Shown: positions 1 through 10,630, numbered from the stretch's first letter. The stretch is 64,000 nt of DNA from Acinetobacter sp. (GCA_031277915.1 JAITLL010000054.1:1-64000), one strand, 5' to 3'. A program made the numbers and translations. Notes: a model not told the origin generated them from the letters alone.

Positions 1-266
<266 letters not shown>

Positions 267-317
267 TTAAATTAAAAAAATTCAGCCCAACCATCATTTG
301 ATAGTTAGGCAATACCA

Positions 318-1196
<879 letters not shown>

Positions 1197-1297
1197 TCAC
1201 ACCTGGTCAATGTCAATTACTAAAAAGAAGGGAAACGAACATCGGCGTACTGTCGATATCTCGCCACCCTCCAAAAAATCTTCAATTCTTCTTGTTT

Positions 1298-1696
1298 CTA
1301 TACTCGTTTTTGTAGACGTGAAACCCAAAAAGGAGCAACCCACGACATCGTTTGAACGAGGATAAAACCAAACAGCAATGCTAACGGTGATAAAGGTTTA
1401 ACATTGCTCAAAATCAAAATAAATCCAACGATCATAATTGCAAATTTACCTAACATGCCCCTATACATGTTAGACAGCACTTGTTTAGATGCTCTCGCAC
1501 CTGCCGTCCTGAAGGATTGCCACGCAAAATAACTGGTAGCAAGCCAGCAGACCAATGCACCAAGTGCTGCACTTAATGCTGCTGTCATGTCTTTTATGCT
1601 CCACGCCACGAGTGCGGAAACAGGGATCATGCATGCTTGTAAGAAGACCAAAGCTTTTGCTAATCGTCGGTCAATCAAGCGACTAGTTTGGCTCAT
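1298..1696 (-). CDS. atpI: ATP synthase subunit I (AtpI-like)
   Basis: A 132-residue protein with four predicted membrane helices, first gene of the atp operon. AtpI proteins are non-essential accessory factors proposed to help c-ring assembly or Mg2+ supply. Assignment relies on position directly upstream of atpB, size and the helix pattern (for example FAIMIVGFILILSN), because the family is poorly conserved. About 104 bp separate it from atpB. A sigma70-like -10 hexamer lies about 65 bp upstream of the start. Confidence 0.85.
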   Translation of the reverse strand: MSQTSRLIDRRLAKALVFLQACMIPVSALVAWSIKDMTAALSAALGALVCWLATSYFAWQSFRTAGARASKQVLSNMYRGMLGKFAIMIVGFILILSNVKPLSPLALLFGFILVQTMSWVAPFWVSRLQKRV

Positions 1697-1760
1697 TATT
1701 TATCCACTCACAGCATAAATGCTTGACAAGTTTAGCTGATGATCGCTTTTAATCGCAGGC

Positions 1761-1789
1761 ATTATAGAGTTACACCCCTGAACATGCAA
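1761..1789 (-). promoter_or_regulatory. Candidate atp operon promoter
   Basis: Read on the minus strand, a perfect TATAAT (1761-1766) lies 17 bp downstream of TTGCAT (1784-1789), a weak -35 match (3 of 6). It is about 65 bp upstream of the atpI start. The spacing is canonical; the -35 is poor, so this is a candidate only. Confidence 0.45.
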
Positions 1790-1795
1790 TCTTTT

Positions 1796-1848
1796 CCCGA
1801 CTTTAGTCGGGGTTTTTCGTGACAGGTGGTGCTGACGCTACAGTCAGC
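1796..1848. terminator. Two adjacent hairpins between znuA and atpI
   Basis: CCCGAC-TTTA-GTCGGG lies at 1796-1811, followed on the plus strand by TTTTT (1813-1817). A second stem, GCTGAC/GTCAGC, lies at 1831-1848. znuA reads leftward into this region, yet the T-run is on the plus strand, so the orientation does not suit a simple znuA terminator. The hairpins are clear; the termination role is uncertain. Confidence 0.45.
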
Positions 1849-1866
1849 CTTTGTTTACTTTTTATC

Positions 1867-2706
1867 TTACTTTTGCGTATTTAATACACATTTATCGGTT
1901 TTTATAGCCAGTTTCTTCCATGCTGTTACAAAATCATCCTCATTATTCATACTTTCATCAACGGGTTGGAAGGTAATAGTACCTAATTTCTGATATTGAC
2001 CTTTTGTTGTGAAACTTTCTGCAAGTAAACACATCTGAGGTTTTGGTCGATTATCATTAAGATACTTAATTTGAGCCGCTGTAGGAGCAACATGCGGATC
2101 ATCCGTTAAAGCACCAGCAAACTTTAAATTAAGCGAACGTTCCAAATATTGATAAGCATCATGATAAGACCAATAAGGCTTACCATTACTTGAGCTATCG
2201 TAAGCTTGAGCTGCCTGTAACATATTCCGAGCAAATGTATTAGCATTATTCCAATACTTTGCTTTATTTTCAGGATGCTGCTGCGAACGCAACGCTGCAA
2301 TAAAAAAACCAATGCGCACAGCATTGTTTGGCTCCAACCAAACATGAGTATCTACAGTATTTGATAAAGCAACACCACGCGTATTACGCTGTGGCAAAAC
2401 AGAAAGAATACCACTATCTAATAAGGCAATTGCTTTCTTATTGTTACTCAGCAATTTGTTTAGCGGAGCTTCATGGGCTTTTCCTAACCAGATTACTAAA
2501 GAAGCATCATTAATTGCTTTACGATGTGCCGGTGTGAGTTGAACGTCATGCCCACTTTGCCCTTGCAGCAATAACTGTGGTTCTTCAACGCCTTTAGTAA
2601 TTTCTTTTGCAATCAAATAGATTGGGTGTGTAGAGACAACCAAACCCTGACTCCAACCTAACGTACTCAAAAGAGAGAACATACTGAAAACAAAAACGCG
2701 GAACAT
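1867..2706 (-). CDS. znuA: Zinc ABC transporter periplasmic binding protein
   Basis: ZnuA captures Zn2+ in the periplasm and hands it to ZnuB. A signal peptide occupies about residues 1-19 (MFRVFVFSMFSLLSTLGWSQ). Candidate metal ligands seen are His27 (THPIY), the His of GHDVQLTP near 53, the His of DTHVWLEP near 121, and the His of SYHDAY near 183. The His-rich mobile loop of E. coli ZnuA is absent; instead Zur and ZnuC here carry His-rich ends. The gene is divergent from zur-znuC-znuB across a shared Zur box, so zinc repression is expected. Confidence 0.93.
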   Translation of the reverse strand: MFRVFVFSMFSLLSTLGWSQGLVVSTHPIYLIAKEITKGVEEPQLLLQGQSGHDVQLTPAHRKAINDASLVIWLGKAHEAPLNKLLSNNKKAIALLDSGILSVLPQRNTRGVALSNTVDTHVWLEPNNAVRIGFFIAALRSQQHPENKAKYWNNANTFARNMLQAAQAYDSSSNGKPYWSYHDAYQYLERSLNLKFAGALTDDPHVAPTAAQIKYLNDNRPKPQMCLLAESFTTKGQYQKLGTITFQPVDESMNNEDDFVTAWKKLAIKTDKCVLNTQK

Positions 2707-2735
2707 GACAGACCATCAATTAGTAATAGCTCGAA

Positions 2736-2757
2736 GCATGTTATAATATAACAAAGT
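2736..2757. promoter_or_regulatory. Zur box between znuA and zur
   Basis: GTTATAATATAAC at 2740-2752 is a perfect 13-bp palindrome matching the core of the known A. baumannii Zur consensus (GTTATANTATAAC); the flanks match only in part. It lies 34 bp upstream of znuA and 75 bp upstream of zur, so one site can control both transcripts. This implies Zur autoregulation. Confidence 0.9.
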
Positions 2758-2782
2758 TACAAAAATACCTAAGATTAATCGA

Positions 2783-2799
2783 ATGAAGCATCGCTTCAT
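2783..2799 (+). other. Small hairpin in the zur leader
   Basis: ATGAAGC-ATC-GCTTCAT, 7-bp arms with a 3-nt loop, lies between the Zur box and the zur start. There is no T-run, so it is not an obvious terminator. Function is unknown; it could affect leader stability. Confidence 0.4.
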
Positions 2800-2827
2800 G
2801 CTAATATTCCATTAAAAATTTGAGGTT

Positions 2828-3331
2828 ATGTCTATGAGTTCTTGCACGCATGAACATCATGATTCTTTGCATGGTGTGCATGATCACCATAATGTCGCAA
2901 GTCGTTTAGCTGAAGCAGAAACTTTATGTTCTGCAGTTGGTGCACGTCTTACGCCTTTACGTAAAGAAGTTCTTGAACTCATTTTAAATGCCTCAGGCCC
3001 GATGGGTGCGTACGATTTATTGGCGCGTATTAAAAGTCAAACAGATCGCCCTGCCGCCCCTCCTACTGTTTATAGAACTTTAGACTTCTTGTTAGAAAAA
3101 GGTCTAATTCACCGCTTAACCTCTATTAATGCTTATATTCCATGCTGTCATCCACGTGAAGGACATCAAGCTGCATTCTTAATTTGCACCGAGTGTCACA
3201 CTGTTAAAGAAGCATCCTCTCAAGGTCTGACTCAACAACTCAACCAACTTGCAGCTTTAGATGATTTCACAGCACAACACAGCATTATTGAAATTTCGGG
3301 GAAATGCCAGCAGTGCCGCACAGCTCGCTAA
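2828..3331 (+). CDS. zur: Zinc uptake regulator Zur (Fur family)
   Basis: Zur is the zinc-loaded repressor of zinc uptake genes. The 167-residue protein has a winged-helix region (TPLRKEVLELI, PTVYRTLDFLLEKGLIHRL) and a dimerisation half with the structural Zn cysteines CTEC and CQQC. HPREGHQ carries regulatory-site histidines. The N-terminus is unusually His-rich (HEHHDSLHGVHDHH). The start is ambiguous: ATG at 2828 sits 2 nt after GAGG, while ATG at 2834 has better spacing and loses only two residues. The 3' end overlaps znuC by 28 bp. Confidence 0.95.
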   Translation: MSMSSCTHEHHDSLHGVHDHHNVASRLAEAETLCSAVGARLTPLRKEVLELILNASGPMGAYDLLARIKSQTDRPAAPPTVYRTLDFLLEKGLIHRLTSINAYIPCCHPREGHQAAFLICTECHTVKEASSQGLTQQLNQLAALDDFTAQHSIIEISGKCQQCRTAR

Positions 3332-4092
3332 ATCCTGTATTGATTCAACTAGAACAGGTTTCTGTTCACCGTGATGATCGGGATATATTAAAGAAAGTTG
3401 ATTTTGATCTGCATCAAAATGAAATTGTGACCTTAATTGGTCCGAATGGTGCGGGTAAGTCGACTTTAATTAAAGTTCTACTTGGAATTTTAAAACCAAG
3501 TAGTGGACGTGTCATAAGCGACAAAAAACTAAAAATGGCTTATGTCCCTCAAAAGTTTAATCCCTCTCATAGTCTTCCTTTACGTGTTCAAGATTTATTA
3601 GACCTTGAAAAATGTAACCCTGCCCTTCGCCAAGAAATTATTCAAGATACTGGCATTGCGAAGCTACAACAATCAAAAGTACAACAGCTTTCTGGCGGAG
3701 AGCGTCAACGTGTGCTGCTCGCACGCGCTTTACTGAGAAAGCCAGATATCCTCGTTCTTGATGAACCTATGCAGGGTCTCGATATTCAATCTGAAGCTGA
3801 GCTTTATGAATATGTGCGTAGTCTGCCGGAACGTTATGGTTGCGCCATTTTAATTGTTTCACATGACTTACAATGGGTTATGCAAGGGACACACAGGGTT
3901 GTTTGTTTAAATAAACATATCTGTTGCAGTGGGTTACCCGAAAATATTCAGCAGCATCCTGAATATCAGGCAATATTTGGCACCCAGCGAGTTTTTTACC
4001 AACACCATCATGACCACTGTGCGCATGGTGATGCTCCACCCCCCTGCCCTCACAATAGTAAACCCCACATTCACCCAGAACCGGAAGCTTAA
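3304..4092 (+). CDS. znuC: Zinc ABC transporter ATP-binding protein
   Basis: ZnuC is the ATPase driving zinc import through ZnuB. Walker A GPNGAGKST (46-54), signature LSGGERQ near 130 and Walker B ILVLDEP near 150 are intact, with the H-loop in SHDLQW. The C-terminal 30 residues are rich in His and Cys (YQHHHDHCAHGD), as in other ZnuC proteins, and may sense or buffer zinc. The start overlaps zur by 28 bp, which suggests translational coupling; a slightly later start cannot be excluded. Three bases separate it from znuB. Confidence 0.95.
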   Translation: MPAVPHSSLNPVLIQLEQVSVHRDDRDILKKVDFDLHQNEIVTLIGPNGAGKSTLIKVLLGILKPSSGRVISDKKLKMAYVPQKFNPSHSLPLRVQDLLDLEKCNPALRQEIIQDTGIAKLQQSKVQQLSGGERQRVLLARALLRKPDILVLDEPMQGLDIQSEAELYEYVRSLPERYGCAILIVSHDLQWVMQGTHRVVCLNKHICCSGLPENIQQHPEYQAIFGTQRVFYQHHHDHCAHGDAPPPCPHNSKPHIHPEPEA

Positions 4093-4095
4093 GCC

Positions 4096-4905
4096 ATGAT
4101 GGAATGGTTACAATTATTGTTGCCCGCATGGATTATGGGAACCCTATTGGTCTTTTTGACCGCCCCACTTGGTTGTCTCATGCTATGGAGACGTATGTCT
4201 TTTTTTGCAGACACCATGGCACATGGAACCTTACTTGGGGTAGCAATTGCTGGTGCTTTAAGCCTCCCTCTGTGGCTTGGCGTAGCAGGTACGGCTATTT
4301 TATTAGTCGCTATTTTATGGGCACTACATGACAATCGTTTGCCAAACGATGCTTTACTTGCTTTATGCTCAGCAACATTACTATGTAGCGGTCTTTTATT
4401 TATTCAACATGTTCCAAGCTTAAGACCAGAGCTTTTAAGTTATTTGTTTGGTGACTTACTGAGTATCGACTGGCACGATTTACCTGTTTTCACATTAATT
4501 ATTGTGGTATCCCTGGTAATTCTTTATCGCTTTTGGCAGCCTCAAATTCAAATTGCAATTGATCCAGATATTGCAATTAGTGAAGGCGTAAATGCTAAAT
4601 GGCAGCGTCTCATTTTCATGTTACTGCTAGCCTTATTTACAGTATTAGCTTTACGTGCAGTAGGTTCATTATTAATGGGCGCATTACTAGTTATTCCTGC
4701 GTTGAGCGCTCGACTACTCGCTCATTCACCAAAACAAATGGTTATTTGGGCTTTTGTTTTAGCTCAACTAGGTGTCAGTGTTGGCCTTTGGTCAAGCGCA
4801 GCACTTAATATCTCAACTGGCCTTAGTATTGTTTTATGTATGGCTTTAACTTTTGCTCTTATTTTTATGCTTCAAAAAATCAAAAACCAAACTCAAGCGG
4901 CCTAA
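4096..4905 (+). CDS. znuB: Zinc ABC transporter permease
   Basis: ZnuB is the inner-membrane channel of the zinc importer (ABC-3 family). The 269-residue protein is mostly hydrophobic, with about eight membrane segments and the ABC-3 features FFADTMAHGTLLGVA near 35-50 and ALRAVGSLLMGALLVIPA near 182-199. It is the last gene of zur-znuC-znuB. Its stop lies one base from the stop of the convergent LysE-type gene. Confidence 0.95.
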   Translation: MMEWLQLLLPAWIMGTLLVFLTAPLGCLMLWRRMSFFADTMAHGTLLGVAIAGALSLPLWLGVAGTAILLVAILWALHDNRLPNDALLALCSATLLCSGLLFIQHVPSLRPELLSYLFGDLLSIDWHDLPVFTLIIVVSLVILYRFWQPQIQIAIDPDIAISEGVNAKWQRLIFMLLLALFTVLALRAVGSLLMGALLVIPALSARLLAHSPKQMVIWAFVLAQLGVSVGLWSSAALNISTGLSIVLCMALTFALIFMLQKIKNQTQAA

Positions 4906-4919
4906 ATCAGGACGCTTGA
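4893..4919. terminator. Inverted repeat across the znuB/LysE-type convergent stops
   Basis: TCAAGCG (4893-4899) and CGCTTGA (4913-4919) form a 7-bp stem with a 13-nt loop spanning both stop codons. No T-run follows on either strand, so it is a weak terminator candidate. Confidence 0.3.
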
Positions 4920-5533
4920 TGAACTGTGCTAAGCAATAAAGCTGCACAACTAAACATGACAGCAAAACCACGGTTTAAATATTTTTGTTGTTCAGGTGAG
5001 CGAAGCAATCTTAAAACTTTTGATGCTAACCCTGTATATCCGGCCATTACAATCAAATCAATCGTAATCATAGTTACTGCCATAATTAGATATTGTATCC
5101 ATTGAGGCTTACTCAAATCTAAAAACTGCGGCAAAACCGCCAATAAAAATACGATGGCTTTAGGATTACTAATATTGACCACAAACCCATTTAACAACAG
5201 AGCAGAAACAGATTTATCCTTTTTTTCATGCTGAATTTTGATGTCTTTTATAGGCGCGTTCCACTGTAAATAAGCTAAATACAGTAAATAGGCTACACCA
5301 AACCACTTAACCACCTGAAAAGCCAACGGTGTCGTTGCAAATAAAACACCTACGCCCGCCGCTACAATCATGATTTGAATTAACAAAGCAATTTGCAAAC
5401 CAATTGCATTCCAGTAGCCATGTCTAAGGCCATAATTTAAGCCACTTGACATAGAAGCAATCGCCCCTGCTCCCGGAGAAATACTAATGACCCAACAGGC
5501 CAGCATATAAGCAAACCAAATTTGCAAAGACAT
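4907..5533 (-). CDS. LysE/RhtB family amino-acid exporter
   Basis: An inner-membrane protein of about 208 residues in the LysE/RhtB superfamily, which exports amino acids and derivatives. The diagnostic N-terminal ISPGAGAIASMSSGLNYGLRHG is present, followed by about six membrane segments and NPKAIVFLLAVLPQFL. I chose ATG 5533 (MSLQIWFAYML) because the 21 residues upstream are polar and unlike the family N-terminus. The substrate cannot be told from sequence. The gene is monocistronic and convergent with znuB. Confidence 0.85.
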   Translation of the reverse strand: MSLQIWFAYMLACWVISISPGAGAIASMSSGLNYGLRHGYWNAIGLQIALLIQIMIVAAGVGVLFATTPLAFQVVKWFGVAYLLYLAYLQWNAPIKDIKIQHEKKDKSVSALLLNGFVVNISNPKAIVFLLAVLPQFLDLSKPQWIQYLIMAVTMITIDLIVMAGYTGLASKVLRLLRSPEQQKYLNRGFAVMFSCAALLLSTVHQAS

Positions 5534-5690
5534 AGTGAAATAGACAATAAAAGTGGAATTATACCGTTTTATAAAACTATCGCGGCGATAATTCAAACAA
5601 TAAAATCAATAAATAGACTACTAACAGCTCTTCGCATCAGGCACAATAATTGAAGCTCATACTAAATTATAATTGAGGAGATACCTTCCA

Positions 5691-6605
5691 ATGACTGCTC
5701 AATCTGTCATTTTACCATTGCCATCTGATCATGCCCGTTTTATTGTTCTTCGTTTAAAAGATTTAACAATTGCTGAATTAAAAGAACAACTCGAAGCTTT
5801 ATTTGAAGCACGTGACCGTCTCATGACTCAGCATTCAGACGCGCAAATTAAAACAGCAGTCGCTTTTGGTCCGGAACTTTGGAAACAGCTTTACAGTCAA
5901 TCTCCTGCTGGCTTTAAACAACTTGAACCAGAAAATGGCGCATTCAACATGCCTGCCGTACCAGCTGATGTACTTATTCACATTGCCAGTATGCGTTCAG
6001 ATATTTGTTTTGCATTAAGCCAAGCATTTTTTGAGGGTATTAAAGATAAAGTTGAAGTTCTAGATGAACGTGTTTGCTTCCGTTATTTCGATGGTCGCGA
6101 TATTACCGGCTTTATAGATGGTACTGAAAACCCTCAATTTCCAGATGACCGCGCAGAAACAGCTCTATTACCAGAGAGCACAGGAGTTTTTGCTGATGGT
6201 AGTTTTATATTTGCACAGCGCTATGCCCATGATTTAGAAAAATGGAAAAAACTTAAAGTCGATGCACAAGAAAATATCATGGGACGTACTAAGCTTGAAT
6301 CTATTGAATTAGATGATGATGTTAAACCCGAAAATGCCCACGTCGCGCGTACTGTTGTTGAAGATGATGAAGGTGAAGAAATGGAAATTCTACGCCACAG
6401 CTTACCGTACGGTGATGGTAATGGTGATCAAGGCTTATTCTTCATTGCTTACACTAAAGACCTGAATATTATTGATGCCATGTTAAAGCGTATGTTTGGT
6501 ACAAGTGGCGATGGCATTCACGACCGCCTATTGCATTTCGTAACACCGCTAGACGGCGCATATTACTTTGCACCAAGTGAAGAGTTACTAGAAGAAGTTT
6601 TATAA
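5691..6605 (+). CDS. Dyp-type haem peroxidase (YfeX-like)
   Basis: Dye-decolourising peroxidases use H2O2 and haem to oxidise aromatic substrates. The distal motif GFIDGTENP (GXXDG, catalytic Asp) is near 145 and the proximal haem ligand is the His of NAHVARTVVEDD near 220. Length (304 residues) and lack of a signal peptide fit a cytoplasmic YfeX-like enzyme rather than exported EfeB. The start is ATG 5691; the GAGGAG at 5674-5679 is its ribosome site, so the longer frame from TTG 5673 is unlikely. Confidence 0.9.
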   Translation: MTAQSVILPLPSDHARFIVLRLKDLTIAELKEQLEALFEARDRLMTQHSDAQIKTAVAFGPELWKQLYSQSPAGFKQLEPENGAFNMPAVPADVLIHIASMRSDICFALSQAFFEGIKDKVEVLDERVCFRYFDGRDITGFIDGTENPQFPDDRAETALLPESTGVFADGSFIFAQRYAHDLEKWKKLKVDAQENIMGRTKLESIELDDDVKPENAHVARTVVEDDEGEEMEILRHSLPYGDGNGDQGLFFIAYTKDLNIIDAMLKRMFGTSGDGIHDRLLHFVTPLDGAYYFAPSEELLEEVL

Positions 6606-6634
6606 AAAATAGGAGCTTAAGCTCCTATTTTTTT
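6606..6634. terminator. Bidirectional terminator (Dyp peroxidase / malic enzyme)
   Basis: The palindrome ATAGGAGCTTAAGCTCCTAT with A-run before and T-run after lies just past the peroxidase stop and 13 bp from the malic enzyme stop. It fits intrinsic termination in both directions. Confidence 0.85.
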
Positions 6635-6646
6635 ATTCTGTTCAAC

Positions 6647-8344
6647 TTAGAAAGGAATACGTTTATATTTACGGTATTCTGGCTTCCAGAATGACTGATC
6701 AATTTTCTGTTTCAACAAATCATCACTAATGGTTACAGCTACACCGTCTGCCATAGCAGCTTTGGCAACTTCAAATGCAATAACTCTAGAAACTTGCTGA
6801 ATCTCACCCAACGGTGGCAATAAATCAGCTTGTGGATCTTTCAGTAATGGTGAACAGTTCGCTAAAGCACTACTTGATGCCATGAGCATATTTTCTGTAA
6901 CACGTTTAGCACCCGATGCCACTACACCCAAACCAATACCTGGGAAGATGTATGAGTTATTGCACTGCGAAATATTGTAAAGCTTACCGTGATGATTCAC
7001 AGGTGCAAAAGGACTACCCGTCGCAATTAATGCTTTTCCTTCAGTCCACTCCACAATATCAGCCGGTACAGCTTCAACACGTGAAGTCGGGTTAGATAAA
7101 GGCATAACAATTGGTCGTTCACAATTGGCAGCCATGGTCTTAATAATTTCTTCGGTGAATAGACCTGGTTGACCAGAAACACCTATTAATACTGTAGGCT
7201 TAGCATTTTTAACAACATCAAGTAGTGAAATCACTTCCTCAATGTTGCCCCACTGATCAATCACTTCAGCTTTCTGAGCTAGCTTACGTTGGAAGTCTAG
7301 TAAGTTTGGCTGATTTTCAGTGATCAAACCAAAGCGGTCTACCATATAAACACGAGCACGTGCTTCAGCATCGGTTAGACCTTCTGAAACCATTTGCGCA
7401 ACAATTTGCTCGGCAATACCACAGCCAGCTGAACCTGCACCTAAGAAAGCAATTTTTTGGTCTTTTAACTGTTTACCTGCTGCACGGCTTGCAGCAATCA
7501 AACTACCAACAGATACCGCTGCCGTTCCTTGAATATCATCATTGAAGCAACAAATTTTATCGCGATATTTTTCCAAAAGTGGCATCGCATTTTTTTGTGC
7601 GAAATCTTCAAACTGGATGAGTGCTTTTGGCCAACGACGTTTTACAGCTTCAATCACCATATCTACAAAGTTATAATACTCATCACCGCTAATACGCGGT
7701 TGGCGCCACCCCATGTAGATTGGGTCATTTAATAATTGAGGATTATTGGTCCCTACATCAATTGTAATTGGCAATGTGTAAGCAGGGCTAACACCACCAC
7801 ATGCGGTATAAAGTGAAAGTTTCCCAATTGGAATACCCATACCACCAATACCTTGGTCACCAAGACCTAAGATACGTTCACCATCAGTAATGACGATGAC
7901 TTTGACATTGTTTTTATTTACGTTCTGCAAAATATCATCAATCACATCACGATCTGGATATGAAATAAAAACACCACGATGACGGCGATAGATATCAGAG
8001 AAACGTTGACATGCCTCACCTACGGTTGGGGTATAAATAATCGGCATCATTTCTTCAAGATGATTTTCGATTAAGTGATAAAAAAGAGTTTCGTTCGTAT
8101 CTTGGATATTACGTAAATAGATGTGCTTATTTATATCATCATTGAAAGCACAGTATTGCTGATAAGAGCGTTGGCTTTGCTCTTCGATAGTTTCAATAAT
8201 ATGTGGAAGTAACCCGTGTAAGTTAAAGTTACTTCTTTCTTCTTGAGTGAAAGCAGATCCTTTATTTAAAAGGGGTAACTCTAAAAGTGTATAGCCTGCA
8301 TAAGGGATATAAAGTGGGTGTTTACTTGGGTGTCCTGATATCAT
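6647..8344 (-). CDS. maeA: NAD-dependent malic enzyme
   Basis: It decarboxylates L-malate to pyruvate and reduces NAD(P)+. Length 565 is normal for the large bacterial type. The malate-binding N-terminal domain contains the catalytic Tyr in [13 protein letters not shown] near 105, [12 protein letters not shown], and [14 protein letters not shown] with metal-binding acids ending in FNDDIQGTA. The nucleotide-binding domain has [15 protein letters not shown] near 300. NAD preference is inferred from similarity to SfcA/MaeA, not from a decisive residue. It is monocistronic with a long A+T-rich upstream region. Confidence 0.93.
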   Translation of the reverse strand: MISGHPSKHPLYIPYAGYTLLELPLLNKGSAFTQEERSNFNLHGLLPHIIETIEEQSQRSYQQYCAFNDDINKHIYLRNIQDTNETLFYHLIENHLEEMMPIIYTPTVGEACQRFSDIYRRHRGVFISYPDRDVIDDILQNVNKNNVKVIVITDGERILGLGDQGIGGMGIPIGKLSLYTACGGVSPAYTLPITIDVGTNNPQLLNDPIYMGWRQPRISGDEYYNFVDMVIEAVKRRWPKALIQFEDFAQKNAMPLLEKYRDKICCFNDDIQGTAAVSVGSLIAASRAAGKQLKDQKIAFLGAGSAGCGIAEQIVAQMVSEGLTDAEARARVYMVDRFGLITENQPNLLDFQRKLAQKAEVIDQWGNIEEVISLLDVVKNAKPTVLIGVSGQPGLFTEEIIKTMAANCERPIVMPLSNPTSRVEAVPADIVEWTEGKALIATGSPFAPVNHHGKLYNISQCNNSYIFPGIGLGVVASGAKRVTENMLMASSSALANCSPLLKDPQADLLPPLGEIQQVSRVIAFEVAKAAMADGVAVTISDDLLKQKIDQSFWKPEYRKYKRIPF

Positions 8345-8839
8345 TGCCTATCTCATTTTCCAGCTTAGAACTCCGAAAAGTACAGTTTCAGCACTCTCTA
8401 AAGCTCGTTGTATGCGTAAGCTTAAGACTATTTGATACGAAATAGGCATTTTAAACTGTGATATTAAAATTAAACACTATTTAGTAAATATATATAACAA
8501 AATAAATGTTAAAAATTAATTACTTATTATTTTAATGTTTTTCAAATGATTCATTCTTACCGTTATACCCGACTTAGAATCTTATATTTTTATGACCTCC
8601 AACATTTTCATAAAAAATACCAAGTGTTTTACTGTCTTATAATTTCAAAAATATTGTCCAAAAAGCCTATATTTACGGGCTTTAAGAATTTATTTGGGTT
8701 TATTTTTTAATATTTACAAAAAAAATAGTTGTAAGGAACTGAAAGAAAGAAATTCAGTTAAAGCGTTAAATGCACTCCCCCAACTCACAGGAAATTTGCT
8801 ATATTTGACGTTTTTCTGCGACATCTATTTTCGATTGAT
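8345..8839. other. A+T-rich intergenic region, maeA/argS divergent
   Basis: About 495 bp with no convincing open frame. It must hold the promoters of two divergent genes. A weak stem AAAGCC/GGCTTT at 8662-8683 is the only structure I noticed. I see no repeat or known operator. Confidence 0.6.
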
Positions 8840-10630
8840 ATGAATACGGCAATACAAGCAGCTCTCGACCATGCAGTGCAAACCCTTCAGCAAGAAGGCG
8901 TGCTTCCTTCGGATTGGAATAATTCAAGCAATTTAACGCGCACCAAAGACCGAAGCCATGGCGACTTTGCTTCTAATATTGCCATGATCGGCTCTAAAGC
9001 TGCTGGTATGAAACCACGCGATTTAGCTGAGAAAATTCTAGCAGCGCTACCAGAAGTTGCAGACATCAGTAAAGCTGAAATCGCAGGCCCTGGTTTTATC
9101 AATTTCTTTTTAAATGCAGATCAGCGTTTTGCGATTCTTGACCAAATTCAAGCTCAGAAAGAAAGCTTTGGTCGTAGCCAATCAAATGCAGCTAAAAAGA
9201 TTCAAGTTGAATTTGTTTCTGCGAACCCAACATCTAGCCTACACGTAGGTCATGGTCGTGGTGCTGCTTATGGTATGACTGTTGCAAACTTACTTGAAGC
9301 AACAGGTGCTAAAGTTGATCGCGAATATTATGTAAATGATGCTGGCCGTCAAATGGATATTTTGGCGACTTCTACCTATTTACGTTATTTAGAATTATTG
9401 GGTCAAAACCTTGTATTCCCAAAAAATGCTTATCAAGGCGACTACGTTAAAGAGATTGCTCAAAGCATTATCGACAAAGATAACAATGCATATGTACGTG
9501 ATGTAGCAGACGTCTATAAAGATGTGCCAGAAGATGTGCAATATGCAGATGAACTCGATAGCGAAGGCAATAAAGTCGTACTCTCTGGTGATAAAGAAAA
9601 GCACATTGATGGCCTTATTGCCAATTCACAACAGTTATTAGGTGAAGGCTACCGCGTTTTCCATCAAGCAGCACTTCATGCGATTTTAGATGACATTAAA
9701 GATGACCTTGCTGACTTCGGCGTAACCTTTAACCAATGGTTTAGCGAAGCATCATTGAGTGCAAAAATTGACGAAGCGTTAGAAACACTTGATCAACGTG
9801 GCTTCCTTTATGAAAAAGATGGCAACATCTGGTTCAAATCGACTGAATTTGGCGACGAAAAAGACCGTGTTGTTAAGCGTCGTAATGGTCAAACGACTTA
9901 CTTTGCCTCTGACATTGCTTATCACTTAAATAAACTACAACGTGGTTATACTGACCTTGTTGATATTTGGGGTTCTGACCACCACGGTTATATCTCTCGC
10001 GTAAAAGCTGCAATTGACGCAATGGGTTATGACTCGAAAAAATTGACTGTTCTTTTAGTTCAGTTCGTAAGTTTGTGGCGCGGTGGTGAGATGGTTCAAA
10101 TGTCATCTCGTTCAGGTCAGTTCGTGACTTTACGTGACTTACGCAAAGAAGTAGGCAACGATGCTGCCCGTTTCTACTATGTAATGCGTAAGAGCGAACA
10201 ACACATTGATTTTGACTTAGATCTTGCTGTGTCACAAAGTAAAGATAATGCGGTGTACTATATTCAATACGCTCATGCACGTATCTGCCGTATGTTAGAA
10301 AAAGCAGCAAGCACTGGCTTACAATTTGAAGTTAATGCTGCTCGTTCACATGCTGCCCGTTTATCTCTTGATGCAGAAACTGAAATTCTTGCTAAACTGG
10401 CTGCATATCCAGATGCAGTATTACGTGCTGCTAATGCTTATGAGCCACACCAAGTAGGTAACTACTTAAAAGAATTAGCTGCGCTATTCCACGGTTGGTA
10501 CAATGAACATAAAGTTTTAGGTGATGATGCTGAACTTACACAAGCACGCTTATTACTTTCAATGAATGTACAACAAGTGTTGTGCAATGGCTTAGAATTA
10601 CTTGGTGTTTCTGCACCTGAAGCCATGTAA
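8840..10630 (+). CDS. argS: Arginyl-tRNA synthetase
   Basis: It charges tRNA-Arg. The 596-residue class I synthetase has the N-terminal Add-1 domain (1-110), the HIGH motif as HVGHGRGA near 132, and a C-terminal helical anticodon domain with AHARICRML. The KMSKS loop is replaced by MVQMSSRSGQFVTL near 425, as is common in ArgRS, where the lysine function is supplied elsewhere. No strong Shine-Dalgarno is visible. The SPOR-domain gene follows 150 bp downstream. Confidence 0.97.
   Translation: MNTAIQAALDHAVQTLQQEGVLPSDWNNSSNLTRTKDRSHGDFASNIAMIGSKAAGMKPRDLAEKILAALPEVADISKAEIAGPGFINFFLNADQRFAILDQIQAQKESFGRSQSNAAKKIQVEFVSANPTSSLHVGHGRGAAYGMTVANLLEATGAKVDREYYVNDAGRQMDILATSTYLRYLELLGQNLVFPKNAYQGDYVKEIAQSIIDKDNNAYVRDVADVYKDVPEDVQYADELDSEGNKVVLSGDKEKHIDGLIANSQQLLGEGYRVFHQAALHAILDDIKDDLADFGVTFNQWFSEASLSAKIDEALETLDQRGFLYEKDGNIWFKSTEFGDEKDRVVKRRNGQTTYFASDIAYHLNKLQRGYTDLVDIWGSDHHGYISRVKAAIDAMGYDSKKLTVLLVQFVSLWRGGEMVQMSSRSGQFVTLRDLRKEVGNDAARFYYVMRKSEQHIDFDLDLAVSQSKDNAVYYIQYAHARICRMLEKAASTGLQFEVNAARSHAARLSLDAETEILAKLAAYPDAVLRAANAYEPHQVGNYLKELAALFHGWYNEHKVLGDDAELTQARLLLSMNVQQVLCNGLELLGVSAPEAM

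Noticed and set aside
5673-5690. Upstream TTG start for the Dyp peroxidase.
   Set aside because: The added codons contain the GAGGAG ribosome site for the ATG at 5691.
10040-10130. Missing KMSKS motif in argS as a sign of a degenerate gene.
   Set aside because: Many functional ArgRS enzymes lack the canonical KMSKS; the rest of the protein is intact and of normal length.
9873-10310. A 145-codon open frame on the minus strand inside argS.
   Set aside because: It lies wholly antisense to a fully conserved argS, has low-complexity composition and no ribosome site.
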